64,000 nt of DNA from Streptomyces sp. TRM68416. GTDB lineage: Bacteria > Actinomycetota > Actinomycetes > Streptomycetales > Streptomycetaceae. Shown here piece by piece: positions 1-7,962 of this stretch. The notes beneath the pieces were generated by a model. It saw only the letters and a program-made list of their open reading frames with translations. It was not told where the DNA came from and ran no database searches. Positions within the stretch are counted from its first letter, which is position 1. The number at the start of each line of letters is the position of its first letter. The translations under genes were made by a program, and so were the position numbers. The stretch covers positions 1 to 64,000 of the forward strand of contig NZ_JACVWU010000010.1 in assembly GCF_014596915.1 (NCBI RefSeq), given 5' to 3'.

Positions 1-1
1 G

Positions 2-445
2 GCCGAGGAGAGCCGCGTGCTCGACCGCTGGCCCGACACCCCGGCCCAGCGGCTCCAGTCGTACAACTTCCCGGACCGGTACGTGCGGCACGCCGACTTC
101 GACGTGCGCATCGACCAGAACGTCACCGGTCCGGACGCCCAGTTCCGGCTGCGGCGCGGCCTGGCGGGCTCCGGCACCGTCTCCTTCGAGTCGGTGAACT
201 ACCCCGGTCACTTCCTGCGGCACTCCGGCTACGACTTCCGGCTCGCCCTCGACGACGGCACCTCCCAGTTCGCCGCCGACGCCACCTTCCACCAGGTCGC
301 CGGGCTCGCCGACGCGGGCTGGTCGTCGTTCCGGTCGTACAACCACCCCGACCGCTACATCCGCCACTACGCCTACGAACTCCGCCTCGACCCGGTCACC
401 ACCGCGACGGCCCGCAGCGACGCCACCTTCCGCGTGACGAGCTGA
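2..445 (+). CDS. C-terminal part of an AbfB-domain (CBM42-like) secreted protein
   Basis: The reading frame is open from the window edge, so the 5' part of the gene is missing; about 147 codons remain. The visible part is three imperfect repeats of the arabinofuranosidase-B (beta-trefoil) type, with recurring signatures such as LQSYNFPDRYVRH, FESVNYPGHFLRH and FRSYNHPDRYIRH, each followed by an aspartate-containing strand. In this family such modules bind arabinose side chains of arabinoxylan, so the complete protein is probably a secreted glycosidase or similar enzyme with this module at its C-terminus. The catalytic domain lies outside the window, so the enzyme class cannot be named. A GTG at 17 is available but is unlikely to be the true start, because the trefoil begins immediately. 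Confidence 0.85.
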   Translation, partial: AEESRVLDRWPDTPAQRLQSYNFPDRYVRHADFDVRIDQNVTGPDAQFRLRRGLAGSGTVSFESVNYPGHFLRHSGYDFRLALDDGTSQFAADATFHQVAGLADAGWSSFRSYNHPDRYIRHYAYELRLDPVTTATARSDATFRVTS

Positions 446-543
446 CCCGCCGACGCCGAACGCGCCGCCTTCACCTCCGTCCCCGGCCCTGCCGACGCGT
501 GCCGCTCGTTCCGTGCCGCGCCCTCGACCACCTGGAAGGACGT

Positions 544-2811
544 ATGAGATTCCTCCGACGACGCGGGGCGGGAGTCGCCGTCGCGGCCGCCGCCGTCCTC
601 GCCGGCACGGGCCCGGTCACCGCGGTGCCCGCGTCCGCCGCCACGCCGGGCAACTGGACCTCGGTCCAGCCCGGTGTCGCACAGACCGGCTGCGACGGCG
701 TGCGCGCCACCGTGGCACTCGACGCGAACGGCGCCCTGTCGCTCGGCGCGACCTGGAACTGCCGCCAGGCCCTGGCGCCCGCCCCGATCGGACTCGTCAC
801 CGGCCAGACCGACTTCACCACCGGCATGGAGTTCGTCGGACGCACGGACACGCCCGTCTCGTACCGCTACGAGGTCGCGGCGGGCAAGTCCCGCGTCCGC
901 ACGCGGTCCGCGACCGAGACGAGACTGGTGTTCGCGAAGGGCTCCGCGCAGATGACCGTGCACGTCCGCACGTCCGCGGACGGTATGGCCCTGCGCTACG
1001 AGCTGCCGTCGGGTGCGACCGTGCTGCGCGAGGCGACGTCGTTCCAGCTGCCGGCCGACGCCCAGCTGTCCCGGCAGGTCTTCAGCCCCGATCACGAGCG
1101 GGGGTACGTCACCTCCACGGTCGCCGACACCCCTACCGGGTCCTACGACATGGGCATGTTGGCCCAGCAGTCCAACGGGGCCCGGGTGCTGCTCGCCGAG
1201 TCCGGTGTGGACGGCGGCTATGCGGGCGGCTGGTTCACCCACACCCAGGGCACCGGCCGGTTCACGGTCGCGCTGGCCGACGCGCAGATCGTGCGGACCG
1301 GCGCGTTCAGCACCGCGTGGCGCACCGCCGTCATCGGCAGCACGGCGACGGTCGTGGAATCCACGCTGGTCGACGACGTCGCACCCGCGTCGAAGGTCTC
1401 CGACACCTCGTGGATCAAGCCGGGGGTCGCCGCGTGGCCGTGGCTGGACGGCATGTGGGCCACCCAGCGCGACCTGGCCAAGCTCAAGCAGTGGGCCGAC
1501 TACGCCGCCTCGCAGGGCTGGCCCTATCTCCTGGTGGACGACGGCTGGAAGGACAACCAGGCGATCATTCCCGAGCTGGTGGCCCACGCCCGCGAGCGCG
1601 GCGTGCGGATCATGCTCTGGTACCACTGGCAGGACCTGGACACCGCCGCCGAGCGGGACGCCGAGTTCACCAAGATCACCGGGTGGGGTGTCGTCGGCGT
1701 CAAGATGGACTTCATGGGATCCGAGAGCCGGGCCCGCCAGCAGTGGTACGACGCGGCCCTGGCCGACACCGCCCGGTACCGGCTGATGGTCGACCTGCAC
1801 GGCTCGCGCCTGTCCGTCGGCGTCCACCGCACCTGGCCGCACGTGCTGACCAACGAGGCCGTCCGGGGTGAGGAGTACTCCGGCGGCCGGGACATCGGGC
1901 ACGTGGCCGCGCTCCCGTTCACGCGCGGCGCACTGGGCCCGGCCGACTACTCGCCGATGAGCTTCCAGCAGCGCAACCCCAACAGCGACGCCGCCGAACT
2001 CGCCCTCGGCGTGCTCCTGGACAGCGGCATCATGCTGCCCGGCAGCCGCATCCCGGACTACCAGGCCCGGCCCGAGGCACAGCGGTGGCTGCGCATGCTG
2101 CCGACCGTGTGGGACGAGACGAAGTACGTCTCGGGCGACCCGCTCACCGGAGGGGTCATCGCGCGCCGCGACGGCGACCGGTGGTTCGTCGGCGCTCTGC
2201 GGCGCGGCGGCGCCACCACCGTCAGTTACCCGACCACGTTCCTCGGCTCCGGCACCTGGCACGCGGAGATCACCACCGATGGCTCCGACGGCCTGACCCG
2301 CACCAGCAAGGTCGTCCAGGCCGGTGACACGCTGAGCGTCCCGGCGGTCGCGAACGGCGGCCACGTGGTCAGGCTGACCAGGGTCGCGGCCCTCCCGGCC
2401 GGGAACCGCACGGTGACCGTCGCCGGCAGCGGCCACGTACTCGACGTGAAGGGCGCGAGCCTCGCGAACGACGCCGAGATCATCCGCTGGCCCGGCTCCG
2501 GCGGCGCCAACCAGCGCTTCGCGTTCGTGCCCCTCGGCGACGGCTACACCCGGATCGTCAACCAGGCGAGCGGCAAGGACGTCGTCATCCGGTGGGCCTC
2601 CCGCGACGCGGGCGCCAAGGCCGTCCAGTACCCGTACGAGGCCAACGCGAACACCAACGACGAATGGCTGGCGGAAGACGCGGGCAACGGCCGCATCCGG
2701 CTCCTCAACCGGCACAGCGGCCTCTACCTCACCGCGGGCGGCGCCCAGGGCGACCAGGTGGAGCAACGCCCGTTCGACGGCGCCGACCACCAGCTGTTCA
2801 CCGTCTCGTGA
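544..2811 (+). CDS. Secreted GH97-family glycosidase with C-terminal ricin-B-like domain
   Basis: A 755-aa precursor. The ATG at 544 is preceded by GGAAGGA at a good distance and followed by a signal peptide (MRFLRRR, a hydrophobic core, AxA near residue 32). Residues about 35-290 resemble the GH97 N-terminal beta-sandwich and about 290-510 the catalytic barrel (LVDDGWKDN, IMLWYHWQD, VGVKMDFMG, LTNEAVRGEE). The Asp near residue 389 in KMDFMG sits where retaining GH97 enzymes have their nucleophile, which favours alpha-galactosidase-type activity over the inverting Glu type; this is inference. A GH97 C-terminal domain follows, then a ricin-B trefoil (about 620-755, ending HQLFTVS). It follows an AbfB-domain gene on the same strand, which suggests plant polysaccharide use. 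Confidence 0.88.
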   Translation: MRFLRRRGAGVAVAAAAVLAGTGPVTAVPASAATPGNWTSVQPGVAQTGCDGVRATVALDANGALSLGATWNCRQALAPAPIGLVTGQTDFTTGMEFVGRTDTPVSYRYEVAAGKSRVRTRSATETRLVFAKGSAQMTVHVRTSADGMALRYELPSGATVLREATSFQLPADAQLSRQVFSPDHERGYVTSTVADTPTGSYDMGMLAQQSNGARVLLAESGVDGGYAGGWFTHTQGTGRFTVALADAQIVRTGAFSTAWRTAVIGSTATVVESTLVDDVAPASKVSDTSWIKPGVAAWPWLDGMWATQRDLAKLKQWADYAASQGWPYLLVDDGWKDNQAIIPELVAHARERGVRIMLWYHWQDLDTAAERDAEFTKITGWGVVGVKMDFMGSESRARQQWYDAALADTARYRLMVDLHGSRLSVGVHRTWPHVLTNEAVRGEEYSGGRDIGHVAALPFTRGALGPADYSPMSFQQRNPNSDAAELALGVLLDSGIMLPGSRIPDYQARPEAQRWLRMLPTVWDETKYVSGDPLTGGVIARRDGDRWFVGALRRGGATTVSYPTTFLGSGTWHAEITTDGSDGLTRTSKVVQAGDTLSVPAVANGGHVVRLTRVAALPAGNRTVTVAGSGHVLDVKGASLANDAEIIRWPGSGGANQRFAFVPLGDGYTRIVNQASGKDVVIRWASRDAGAKAVQYPYEANANTNDEWLAEDAGNGRIRLLNRHSGLYLTAGGAQGDQVEQRPFDGADHQLFTVS

Positions 2812-2812
2812 C

Positions 2813-2826
2813 GCCCGGCGCCGGGC
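2813..2826. terminator. GC-rich palindrome after the GH97 gene
   Basis: GCCCGGC/GCCGGGC is a perfect 7+7 palindrome directly after the GH97 stop codon and between convergent genes. It has no T tract, as is usual for Streptomyces terminators. Confidence 0.45.
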
Positions 2827-2875
2827 CGCTGCACTGACGTGGACCTGCCTCACCCCTGTGGTCAGAGCCCACCCC

Positions 2876-3355
2876 TCACACCGGAGTCGTGGGCTCGAAC
2901 CACGTGGGTTCGTCGGACAGGGCCTGCTTGATCCTCAGATGCGCGAACCCGTTCAGCTCGGGCAGCGCGTCCACGTCGAACCAGCCGACCTCCAGCGACT
3001 CGTCGTCGTTGACCCGTGCCTGGCCGCCGACGGCCCGGCAGTGGAACGAGATGTCCATGTACTGGCACGTGTCGCCGTTGTCGTACGTGACGGGCTGGAG
3101 GGCCTGGACGACGAGCACCCGCTCCACCACGCAGTGCACCCCCGTCTCCTCCTCGACCTCCCGCACGGCACACTGGGCGGGCTGCTCACCCGGCTCCGGG
3201 ATGCCGCCGATCAGGGCCCACTCACCGGTGTCGGAGCGGCGGTTGAGGAGCACTCTGCCGTCGTCGTCGAGGACGACGACGCTGACGCCGGGCAGCCACA
3301 GCAGGTCGTTGCCGACGGAGGTCCGGAGCGTACGGATGAAGTCAGGAGTAGCCAT
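2876..3355 (-). CDS. Nudix hydrolase
   Basis: A 159-aa protein. Residues about 50-73 carry the Nudix box (GGIPEPGE, then REVEEETGV), which in this family binds the metal and cleaves a nucleoside diphosphate linked to another group. LPGVSVVVLDDDGRVLL before the box and DISFHC after it are the usual flanking strands. The substrate cannot be told from sequence; short Nudix enzymes of this layout include MutT-like sanitising enzymes and NADH or sugar-nucleotide pyrophosphatases. The ATG at 3355 is the only sensible start. It lies convergent to the GH97 gene and upstream of lnt on the same strand, with a 57-bp gap. Confidence 0.9.
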   Translation of the reverse strand: MATPDFIRTLRTSVGNDLLWLPGVSVVVLDDDGRVLLNRRSDTGEWALIGGIPEPGEQPAQCAVREVEEETGVHCVVERVLVVQALQPVTYDNGDTCQYMDISFHCRAVGGQARVNDDESLEVGWFDVDALPELNGFAHLRIKQALSDEPTWFEPTTPV

Positions 3356-3412
3356 GGCCCCGACCCTAACGGGCCCGGTCCGCGGCCCCGTTGCTGCTCC
3401 CGGGGCGCACGG

Positions 3413-5020
3413 CTACACCTGACCGGCGCGTCGCCCGCGCAGACCCGCCCCGATCGCCCAGCCCAGCCCGCCCGCGGCGAGCAGCACCAGCGCGATCTCG
3501 GGCAGGATGCCCAGCCGGGTGGCGGGCGTCTCGGAGGAGCGCAGCGGCACCTTCTGCACCAGCGAGTCGGCCACGAACATGCCGGTCCTCTGGGTGATCG
3601 TGCCGTCCGGCATGATGATCGCGCTGACGCCGCTGGTCACCGGCACGGTGACGGTCCGGCTGTGCTCCACGGCGCGCACCCGGGACATGGCGAGCTGCTG
3701 GTAGGTCATCTCGCTGCGGTCGAAGGTGGCGTTGTTGCTCGGCACCGAGATCATCTGCGCGCCGTCGGTGACGGTGTCGCGCACCGCCCAGTCGAAGGCG
3801 GCCTCGTAGCAGGTGGCCAGACCCACCTTGGCGCCGCCGACGGTGAACACGCCCGGCTCGCTGCCGCGGCTGAAGTCCTGGCGGACCATCGACGTCCACT
3901 CGGAGTTGATCGCCCCGATGAGGGAGCGCAGCGGCAGGTACTCGCCGAACGGCTGGATCTGCCGCTTGTCGTAGGTCTGCAGCGGGCCCTTGACCGGGTC
4001 CCACAGGATCTGCTCGTTCAGCAGCCTGCCGTCGCGCTGCACGACGCCGCCGACGGAGACGGGCACGCCGATCGCCCTGGCCGCCCGGTCGATGACCTCG
4101 CGGGCGTCGTCGTTGGCGAACGGGTCGATGTCGGAGGAGTTCTCCGGCCACAGCACGAAGTCGGGCCTGGCGACCTTGCCGGCCTTGACCTCGGCGGCCA
4201 GCCGCTCGGTCTCGCGCGCGTGGTAGTCGAGCACGGCCCGGCGCTGGGCGTTGAACTCCAGTCCCGCGCGCGGGACGTTGCCCTGGATGAGCGCGACGGT
4301 CACGGTGCCGTTCTCGGCCTCGTCGCTCACCAGCGGCCGGGCGGCCAGGGCGCCGGCCACCGGGACCGCCACGCTGAGCAGGGCGACCGCCGCGGCCGAC
4401 CGTTGCACGGCCCGGGTGCGCCGCCGCTGCACGGCGAGGCGGGCCGCCTCGTACAGGCCGAAGCCGCACAGGACGACCGCGAAGCCCAGGACGGGGGTGC
4501 CGCCCACCGCGGCGAGCGGCAGGAAGACACCGTCGGCCTGCCCGAAGGCGATCTTGCCCCAGGGGAACCCGCTGAACGGCGCACGCGCGCGTGCCGCCTC
4601 CGCGGCGATCCACAGGGCCGCCGCCCACACCGGCCATCCCGGCAGCCTGGACATCGCGGCGGCGCCCGCGCCGACCAGTGCGACGAAGACCGCCTCGATC
4701 GCGACCAGCGCGAGCCAGGGTCCTGGGCCGACCTCCACGCCCGTCCACACCAGCAGCGGCAGCAGGAAGCCCAGGCCGAAGAGGTAGCCGAGGCCCAGGC
4801 CCGCCTTCCAGGTGCGGCCGCGCAGGACCCAGCCGAAGCCGGCGAAGGCCGGCAGGGCCAGCCACCACAGGGTGCGCGGCGGGAAGCTGACGTAGAGCAG
4901 CACTCCGGAGAGTGCCGCGGTCAGAGCCGGTACCAGGCGCACGAGTCGCGCCCCGCGCGGGGCGGGCGCGAGCGGCTCCACCTGGTCCGACTCGTCCACG
5001 GATGTTGCGGTGACGGTCAC
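3413..5020 (-). CDS. lnt: Apolipoprotein N-acyltransferase
   Basis: About 535 aa. The N-terminal half holds six or more membrane segments (LVPALTAALSGVLLYVSF, WWLALPAFAGFGWVL and others). The C-terminal half is a carbon-nitrogen hydrolase domain with the Glu-Lys-Cys triad: Glu in LWPENSSD (about residue 293), Lys in YDKRQIQPFGEYLP, Cys in LATCYEAAFDW. The enzyme adds the third acyl chain to the N-terminal cysteine of lipoproteins at the outer face of the membrane. Streptomyces commonly encode more than one Lnt homologue. The start is uncertain: the GTG at 5020 fits homologous N-termini (VTVTATSVDESD) but its GGAG is too close, and another in-frame GTG lies further upstream. Confidence 0.9.
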   Translation of the reverse strand: MTVTATSVDESDQVEPLAPAPRGARLVRLVPALTAALSGVLLYVSFPPRTLWWLALPAFAGFGWVLRGRTWKAGLGLGYLFGLGFLLPLLVWTGVEVGPGPWLALVAIEAVFVALVGAGAAAMSRLPGWPVWAAALWIAAEAARARAPFSGFPWGKIAFGQADGVFLPLAAVGGTPVLGFAVVLCGFGLYEAARLAVQRRRTRAVQRSAAAVALLSVAVPVAGALAARPLVSDEAENGTVTVALIQGNVPRAGLEFNAQRRAVLDYHARETERLAAEVKAGKVARPDFVLWPENSSDIDPFANDDAREVIDRAARAIGVPVSVGGVVQRDGRLLNEQILWDPVKGPLQTYDKRQIQPFGEYLPLRSLIGAINSEWTSMVRQDFSRGSEPGVFTVGGAKVGLATCYEAAFDWAVRDTVTDGAQMISVPSNNATFDRSEMTYQQLAMSRVRAVEHSRTVTVPVTSGVSAIIMPDGTITQRTGMFVADSLVQKVPLRSSETPATRLGILPEIALVLLAAGGLGWAIGAGLRGRRAGQV

Positions 5021-5246
5021 TCCGGGAGTGTACGGCGGCCGGGGAGGGCGCCGACAGCGCGGTCCCGGCACCGGCGGCCGCCCCACCTGCCGCAACGTTC
5101 CTGCGCTGTACGTCCACAAACCGCCCATCAGCGGTTACGGTGTGCCGGAGCATGTGTCGTACGAGCTGGTCGGGGCCGTGCGGGAAAGGGGTCCCGCGCA
5201 GGTCGGGGGCGACCGGGTTGCGGGGGTCGGGGTGGGTGGCACGGGG

Positions 5247-6314
5247 ATGACGGCCGCGTCCGGTCCGGCGGACGAGGGCGACAGACGAAACGTTTCTGAT
5301 ATGGCGGGCGTGGTGGTGCTCGGCGCCTGTGCGGCCTGGGCCCTGATCACCGCCGGGGTGCGGGACGGCCGCCCCGAGGGCGTGCTGCTCGCCATCCTGG
5401 CCGTGGCCGCCGGGTACGCGGCGGGACGGATCTGCGGGGCGCTGCTGCCGGTCGCCGCGCCCGCCGCGGCCGCCCTGACCGGAGTGGGTCTGGCCGTCTC
5501 CTTCCCGCACCTCGCCCCCGGCCCGCAGTTGGACACGCCGCTCGGCCACGCCGGGGCCATGGCCGCCCTGCTCACCCTCGCCACGGGCGCCGCCTGCTGT
5601 GCCGCCTGGGCCGCCGGTGCGTCCGCCCTGCGGCTGGCACTGCGCGCGCTGGCCGTCGCCGTCGCGGTGACCGCGGCCGTCCTCGGCTCGACCACCGGTT
5701 TCGTCGTCTGCTTCGCGGTGCTGCTGTGCTCCCTCGCCGCCGGACGGATGCGCAGCCGCGGCCCGGGCATCGCGGGCCTGGCCCTGGCCGCGGCCCTGGT
5801 GACCGGTCTGACCTGGGCGGTCGCCGGCCATGCGGTGCCGGCCGGGATGGCCTCGTCCCTGGAGGGGCAGCTGACCGGGCATCGCCTCCGGCTGTGGCAC
5901 GACGCCCTGCACCTGGCCCGCGAGGACGCCGTTCTGGGCGTGGGCCCGGGACGCTTCGGGGAACTCAGCCCGACCGCGACCAGCACCCTGCTCTCCGACG
6001 GCAAGCCGCATTCGGCGCCGCTTCAGCAGGCGGCCGAGCAGGGTGTCGTAGGAGTCGCCCTGCTGGCGGCGGCCTTCTGCTGGGTGCTGTACGCACTGTG
6101 GCGCACGCCGCGTCCGACACCCGTGGCGCTCACCGCGGGCGCGGCCCTGACCGGGCTCGCGGCGATCGCCACCGTAGGCAACGCGCTCAGTTTCACCACG
6201 GTGTCGGTGGGCGCGGGCCTGCTGGCCGGACTGGCCACGGCCCGCCCCCTGGCCGACGCACCGCCCGCACCGGAACGGAAGGCACGCCCGCGCGGCGACC
6301 GGTTGACGCCCTGA
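5247..6314 (+). CDS. O-antigen-ligase-like polytopic membrane protein
   Basis: About 355 aa with eight to ten predicted membrane segments. The diagnostic stretch is the large loop near residues 210-260: GHRLRLWHDALHLARED followed by LGVGPGRFGEL and HSAPLQQAAEQGVVG, the pattern of the WaaL/Wzy O-antigen ligase superfamily (R..LW..AL.......GVGPG.F). Actinobacterial members are thought to act on extracellular polysaccharide or glycolipid intermediates, and the substrate here is unknown. The gene is divergent from lnt. The ATG at 5247 has a G-rich upstream stretch; the GTG near 5156, behind GGAG, is an alternative that would add about 30 residues. The C-terminal tail is charged and Pro-rich. Confidence 0.7.
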   Translation: MTAASGPADEGDRRNVSDMAGVVVLGACAAWALITAGVRDGRPEGVLLAILAVAAGYAAGRICGALLPVAAPAAAALTGVGLAVSFPHLAPGPQLDTPLGHAGAMAALLTLATGAACCAAWAAGASALRLALRALAVAVAVTAAVLGSTTGFVVCFAVLLCSLAAGRMRSRGPGIAGLALAAALVTGLTWAVAGHAVPAGMASSLEGQLTGHRLRLWHDALHLAREDAVLGVGPGRFGELSPTATSTLLSDGKPHSAPLQQAAEQGVVGVALLAAAFCWVLYALWRTPRPTPVALTAGAALTGLAAIATVGNALSFTTVSVGAGLLAGLATARPLADAPPAPERKARPRGDRLTP

Positions 6315-6336
6315 GCGGACCTGGCGAGTCCGACCG

Positions 6337-6436
6337 CGGTTCGGCGGCGCCCCGAAGGGGCACGGGGAACTGCGCGACCGGCCACCACGAGCCCGCGGGC
6401 AAGGACGACACACCGCGGCACGTCCGGCGGAGCGCT
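6337..6436. repeat. Dispersed Streptomyces intergenic repeat, copy 1
   Basis: About 100 bp that is closely similar to positions 56183-56283 in the same orientation. It contains a GCCCC-GAA-GGGGC hairpin and a shared core reading GGGGAACTGCGCGACCGGCC. The element begins directly at the stop codon of the minus-strand gene at 6436, so it would lie in that gene's 3' untranslated region, and it also follows the convergent plus-strand gene. It probably serves as a terminator or 3'-end element. I recognise the core as a common Streptomyces intergenic sequence from general knowledge, not from a search. Confidence 0.8.
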
Positions 6437-7020
6437 CAGCCCGCGTCCGGCGTGGCGTCCCTCCTGCCCCGTACGTCGGCGACGGCGTACGGCAGTCCGG
6501 GCAGGAGCAGCAGCGCGGCCGCCCACAGGGGCACCGTGAACAGCGTCCCGTCGCCGCCCAGCCACTGGGCGAGCAGCACCACGGGCAGTCCGACCACGCA
6601 GCCGACCGCCAGGGTCCTGCCGAACCCCAGGCTGCCGCGTCGCAGCTCCCAGACGACCGTGACCGCGGCTAGGACGGCCCAGAAGACGACGTCGTTGACG
6701 CTCACGGCCCGTTCGGTGGTCCACCGGAGCAGACAGGTGGCCAGCAGCAGCCAGCCCATCACGAAACAGACCATGGCCGCCGTGCGCAGCAGGCGGCGGG
6801 CGAACGGGGCACGGGCCCGCGCCCAGGAGGCGGCGAACCTCTTGACGTCGTCGCCCACGACGTCCCGGGGCGTACGGCCCGCGGCCGCCGCGTCCTCCAG
6901 ATGCGCGGAGAGTTCGTCGAGCATCTCCCGGACGGATCCGTCGTCGATGCCCCGGTACTCCCAGTTGCTGCGGCAGACCGCGAGTACCTGCTCGTTCGTC
7001 ATGGCGCGCTGGTCGGTCAT
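6436..7020 (-). CDS. PadR-partner membrane protein with N-terminal HAAS/DUF1700-like region
   Basis: A 194-aa protein. Residues about 1-65 are a soluble helical region (MLDELSAHLEDAAAAGRTP, VVGDDVKRFAASWARAR) of the kind found in HAAS/DUF1700 proteins encoded beside PadR regulators. Four hydrophobic segments follow (AAMVCFVMGWLLLATCLL, VNDVVFWAVLAAVTVVW, LAVGCVVGLPVVLLAQWL, VPLWAAALLLLPGLPYAV). The ATG at 7020 has GGGGGAGA upstream and overlaps the padR stop by 4 bp, so the two genes are translationally coupled. Partners of this kind are often linked to envelope stress or to the efflux function controlled by PadR, but nothing in this protein gives a specific activity. Confidence 0.75.
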   Translation of the reverse strand: MTDQRAMTNEQVLAVCRSNWEYRGIDDGSVREMLDELSAHLEDAAAAGRTPRDVVGDDVKRFAASWARARAPFARRLLRTAAMVCFVMGWLLLATCLLRWTTERAVSVNDVVFWAVLAAVTVVWELRRGSLGFGRTLAVGCVVGLPVVLLAQWLGGDGTLFTVPLWAAALLLLPGLPYAVADVRGRRDATPDAG

Positions 7021-7394
7021 GGTGCGCTCTCCCCCGTTGGTTCTGCGGCGGTCAGAATCCGCCCCACTCGCCCGCTGAAGGCGTGCCACACGGCCCGGCC
7101 GCTGGTCAGTTCGGCACGTCCCGCTTCGGTCAGGCGGTAGTACTTGCGCGGGGCGCCACCGCTGGCCGACGGGGCGCGGTACGAGGAGATGAGCTCCTCC
7201 CGCTCCAGCCGGGCGAGCAACGGATAGATGCTGCCTTCGCTCACGAGATCGAGCCCGGCGTCGTCGAGCGCGGCCACGAACTCGAAGCCGTAGCGCGGCC
7301 GTTCGGCGATCAGCGCCAGCAGGCACAGGTCGAGCACGCCCCGTAGAAGCTGACTGCGACGCTGGTCGCCACCGGCGGGCACCCCCTTTGTCAT
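7017..7394 (-). CDS. PadR-family transcriptional regulator
   Basis: About 125 aa with the PadR winged helix: LLRGVLDLCLLALIAERPRYGFEFVAAL, then EGSIYPLLARLEREELI and the wing PRKYYRLTEAGRAEL. PadR proteins are dimeric repressors released by small ligands. The gene is first in a two-gene operon with the membrane protein at 6436. Two near-identical 18-bp repeats (7388-7405 and 7416-7433) overlap its start region and probably serve as its own operator. The ATG at 7394 is preferred; the ATG at 7403 is also in frame. Neither has a convincing ribosome binding site, so the mRNA may be leaderless. Confidence 0.88.
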   Translation of the reverse strand: MTKGVPAGGDQRRSQLLRGVLDLCLLALIAERPRYGFEFVAALDDAGLDLVSEGSIYPLLARLEREELISSYRAPSASGGAPRKYYRLTEAGRAELTSGRAVWHAFSGRVGRILTAAEPTGESAP

Positions 7395-7433
7395 GCGGTA
7401 CAAGATAGTCAGCCATTGTCATGCGACACAAGA
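7388..7433. promoter_or_regulatory. Twin PadR operator candidate
   Basis: TTGTCATGCGGTACAAGA and TTGTCATGCGACACAAGA occur 28 bp apart and differ at two positions. Each contains TTGT-N8-ACAA, close to the ATGT-N8-ACAT pattern known for PadR operators. On the minus strand a possible promoter (TTGTGT, 18 bp, TATCTT) is interleaved with them. Confidence 0.65.
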
Positions 7434-7497
7434 GTCTTGCGGCGCACGACAACGAGCGGCGGTCAGGGGGTGGGGACGGGCGTGCGAAGATCCCGCC

Positions 7498-7962
7498 GTG
7501 ACGATCACCCTGCACAACCTCGACGGCGAGCCTTCGCTGACCTTCCCTGCCGGTACGTCGGCCGCCGATGCCGCGGTGCGGGCTGCCGGGCACGAGCCGA
7601 ACGGCTACTTCTGGGAAGGGCTGGTGGAGTTCGCCTGGCCGGACCTCGCCGAGCGCCTCGACTTCGACAGCGAGGGCGACATGTTCTGTGCGCTCGGGAG
7701 CCCGAAGGACCTCGCGCGGCTCAAGGACGTCCTGGAGCCCGTGATCGTGAGCCCCGACGCGGTGAGCGGGATCGTCGCCCGTGCCGCGGCGGAGGGCTTC
7801 GAGTTCGACGACCGACGGCGCCTCCGGCACCGTGGGGCTCAGCGGGTCACGAACGGCTCGGTCAGGTGCGGTGTCGCGAGGTGGAGGGTGCCGTCGGCCG
7901 GGTGGTGCAGCATCCTTTCCCGTGAGGACCTGGCCCGCTCGGCGTCCATCTCGTGGGCGTAG
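7498..7962 (+). CDS. Imm51-like immunity protein with an extended, probably run-on C-terminus
   Basis: The GTG at 7498 begins VTITLHNLDGEPSL. The following 105 residues match the Imm51 pattern (HEPNGYFWEGLVEFAW, EGDMFCALGSP, AAAEGFEFDD). Imm51 proteins are predicted immunity proteins of polymorphic toxin systems and also occur as stand-alone copies in actinobacteria; no toxin gene is visible here. Family members normally end soon after the FEFDD motif. This frame continues for about 49 more low-complexity, Arg/Ser/Trp-rich residues that overlap the convergent metallo-hydrolase gene, so the native stop was probably lost. The function of the copy is therefore uncertain. Confidence 0.65.
   Translation: MTITLHNLDGEPSLTFPAGTSAADAAVRAAGHEPNGYFWEGLVEFAWPDLAERLDFDSEGDMFCALGSPKDLARLKDVLEPVIVSPDAVSGIVARAAAEGFEFDDRRRLRHRGAQRVTNGSVRCGVARWRVPSAGWCSILSREDLARSASISWA

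Noticed and set aside
3366..6413. Minus-strand open frame of about 1000 codons across lnt and the ligase-like gene
   Set aside because: It is an alternate frame of lnt and the antisense of the ligase-like gene, with no recognisable protein features.
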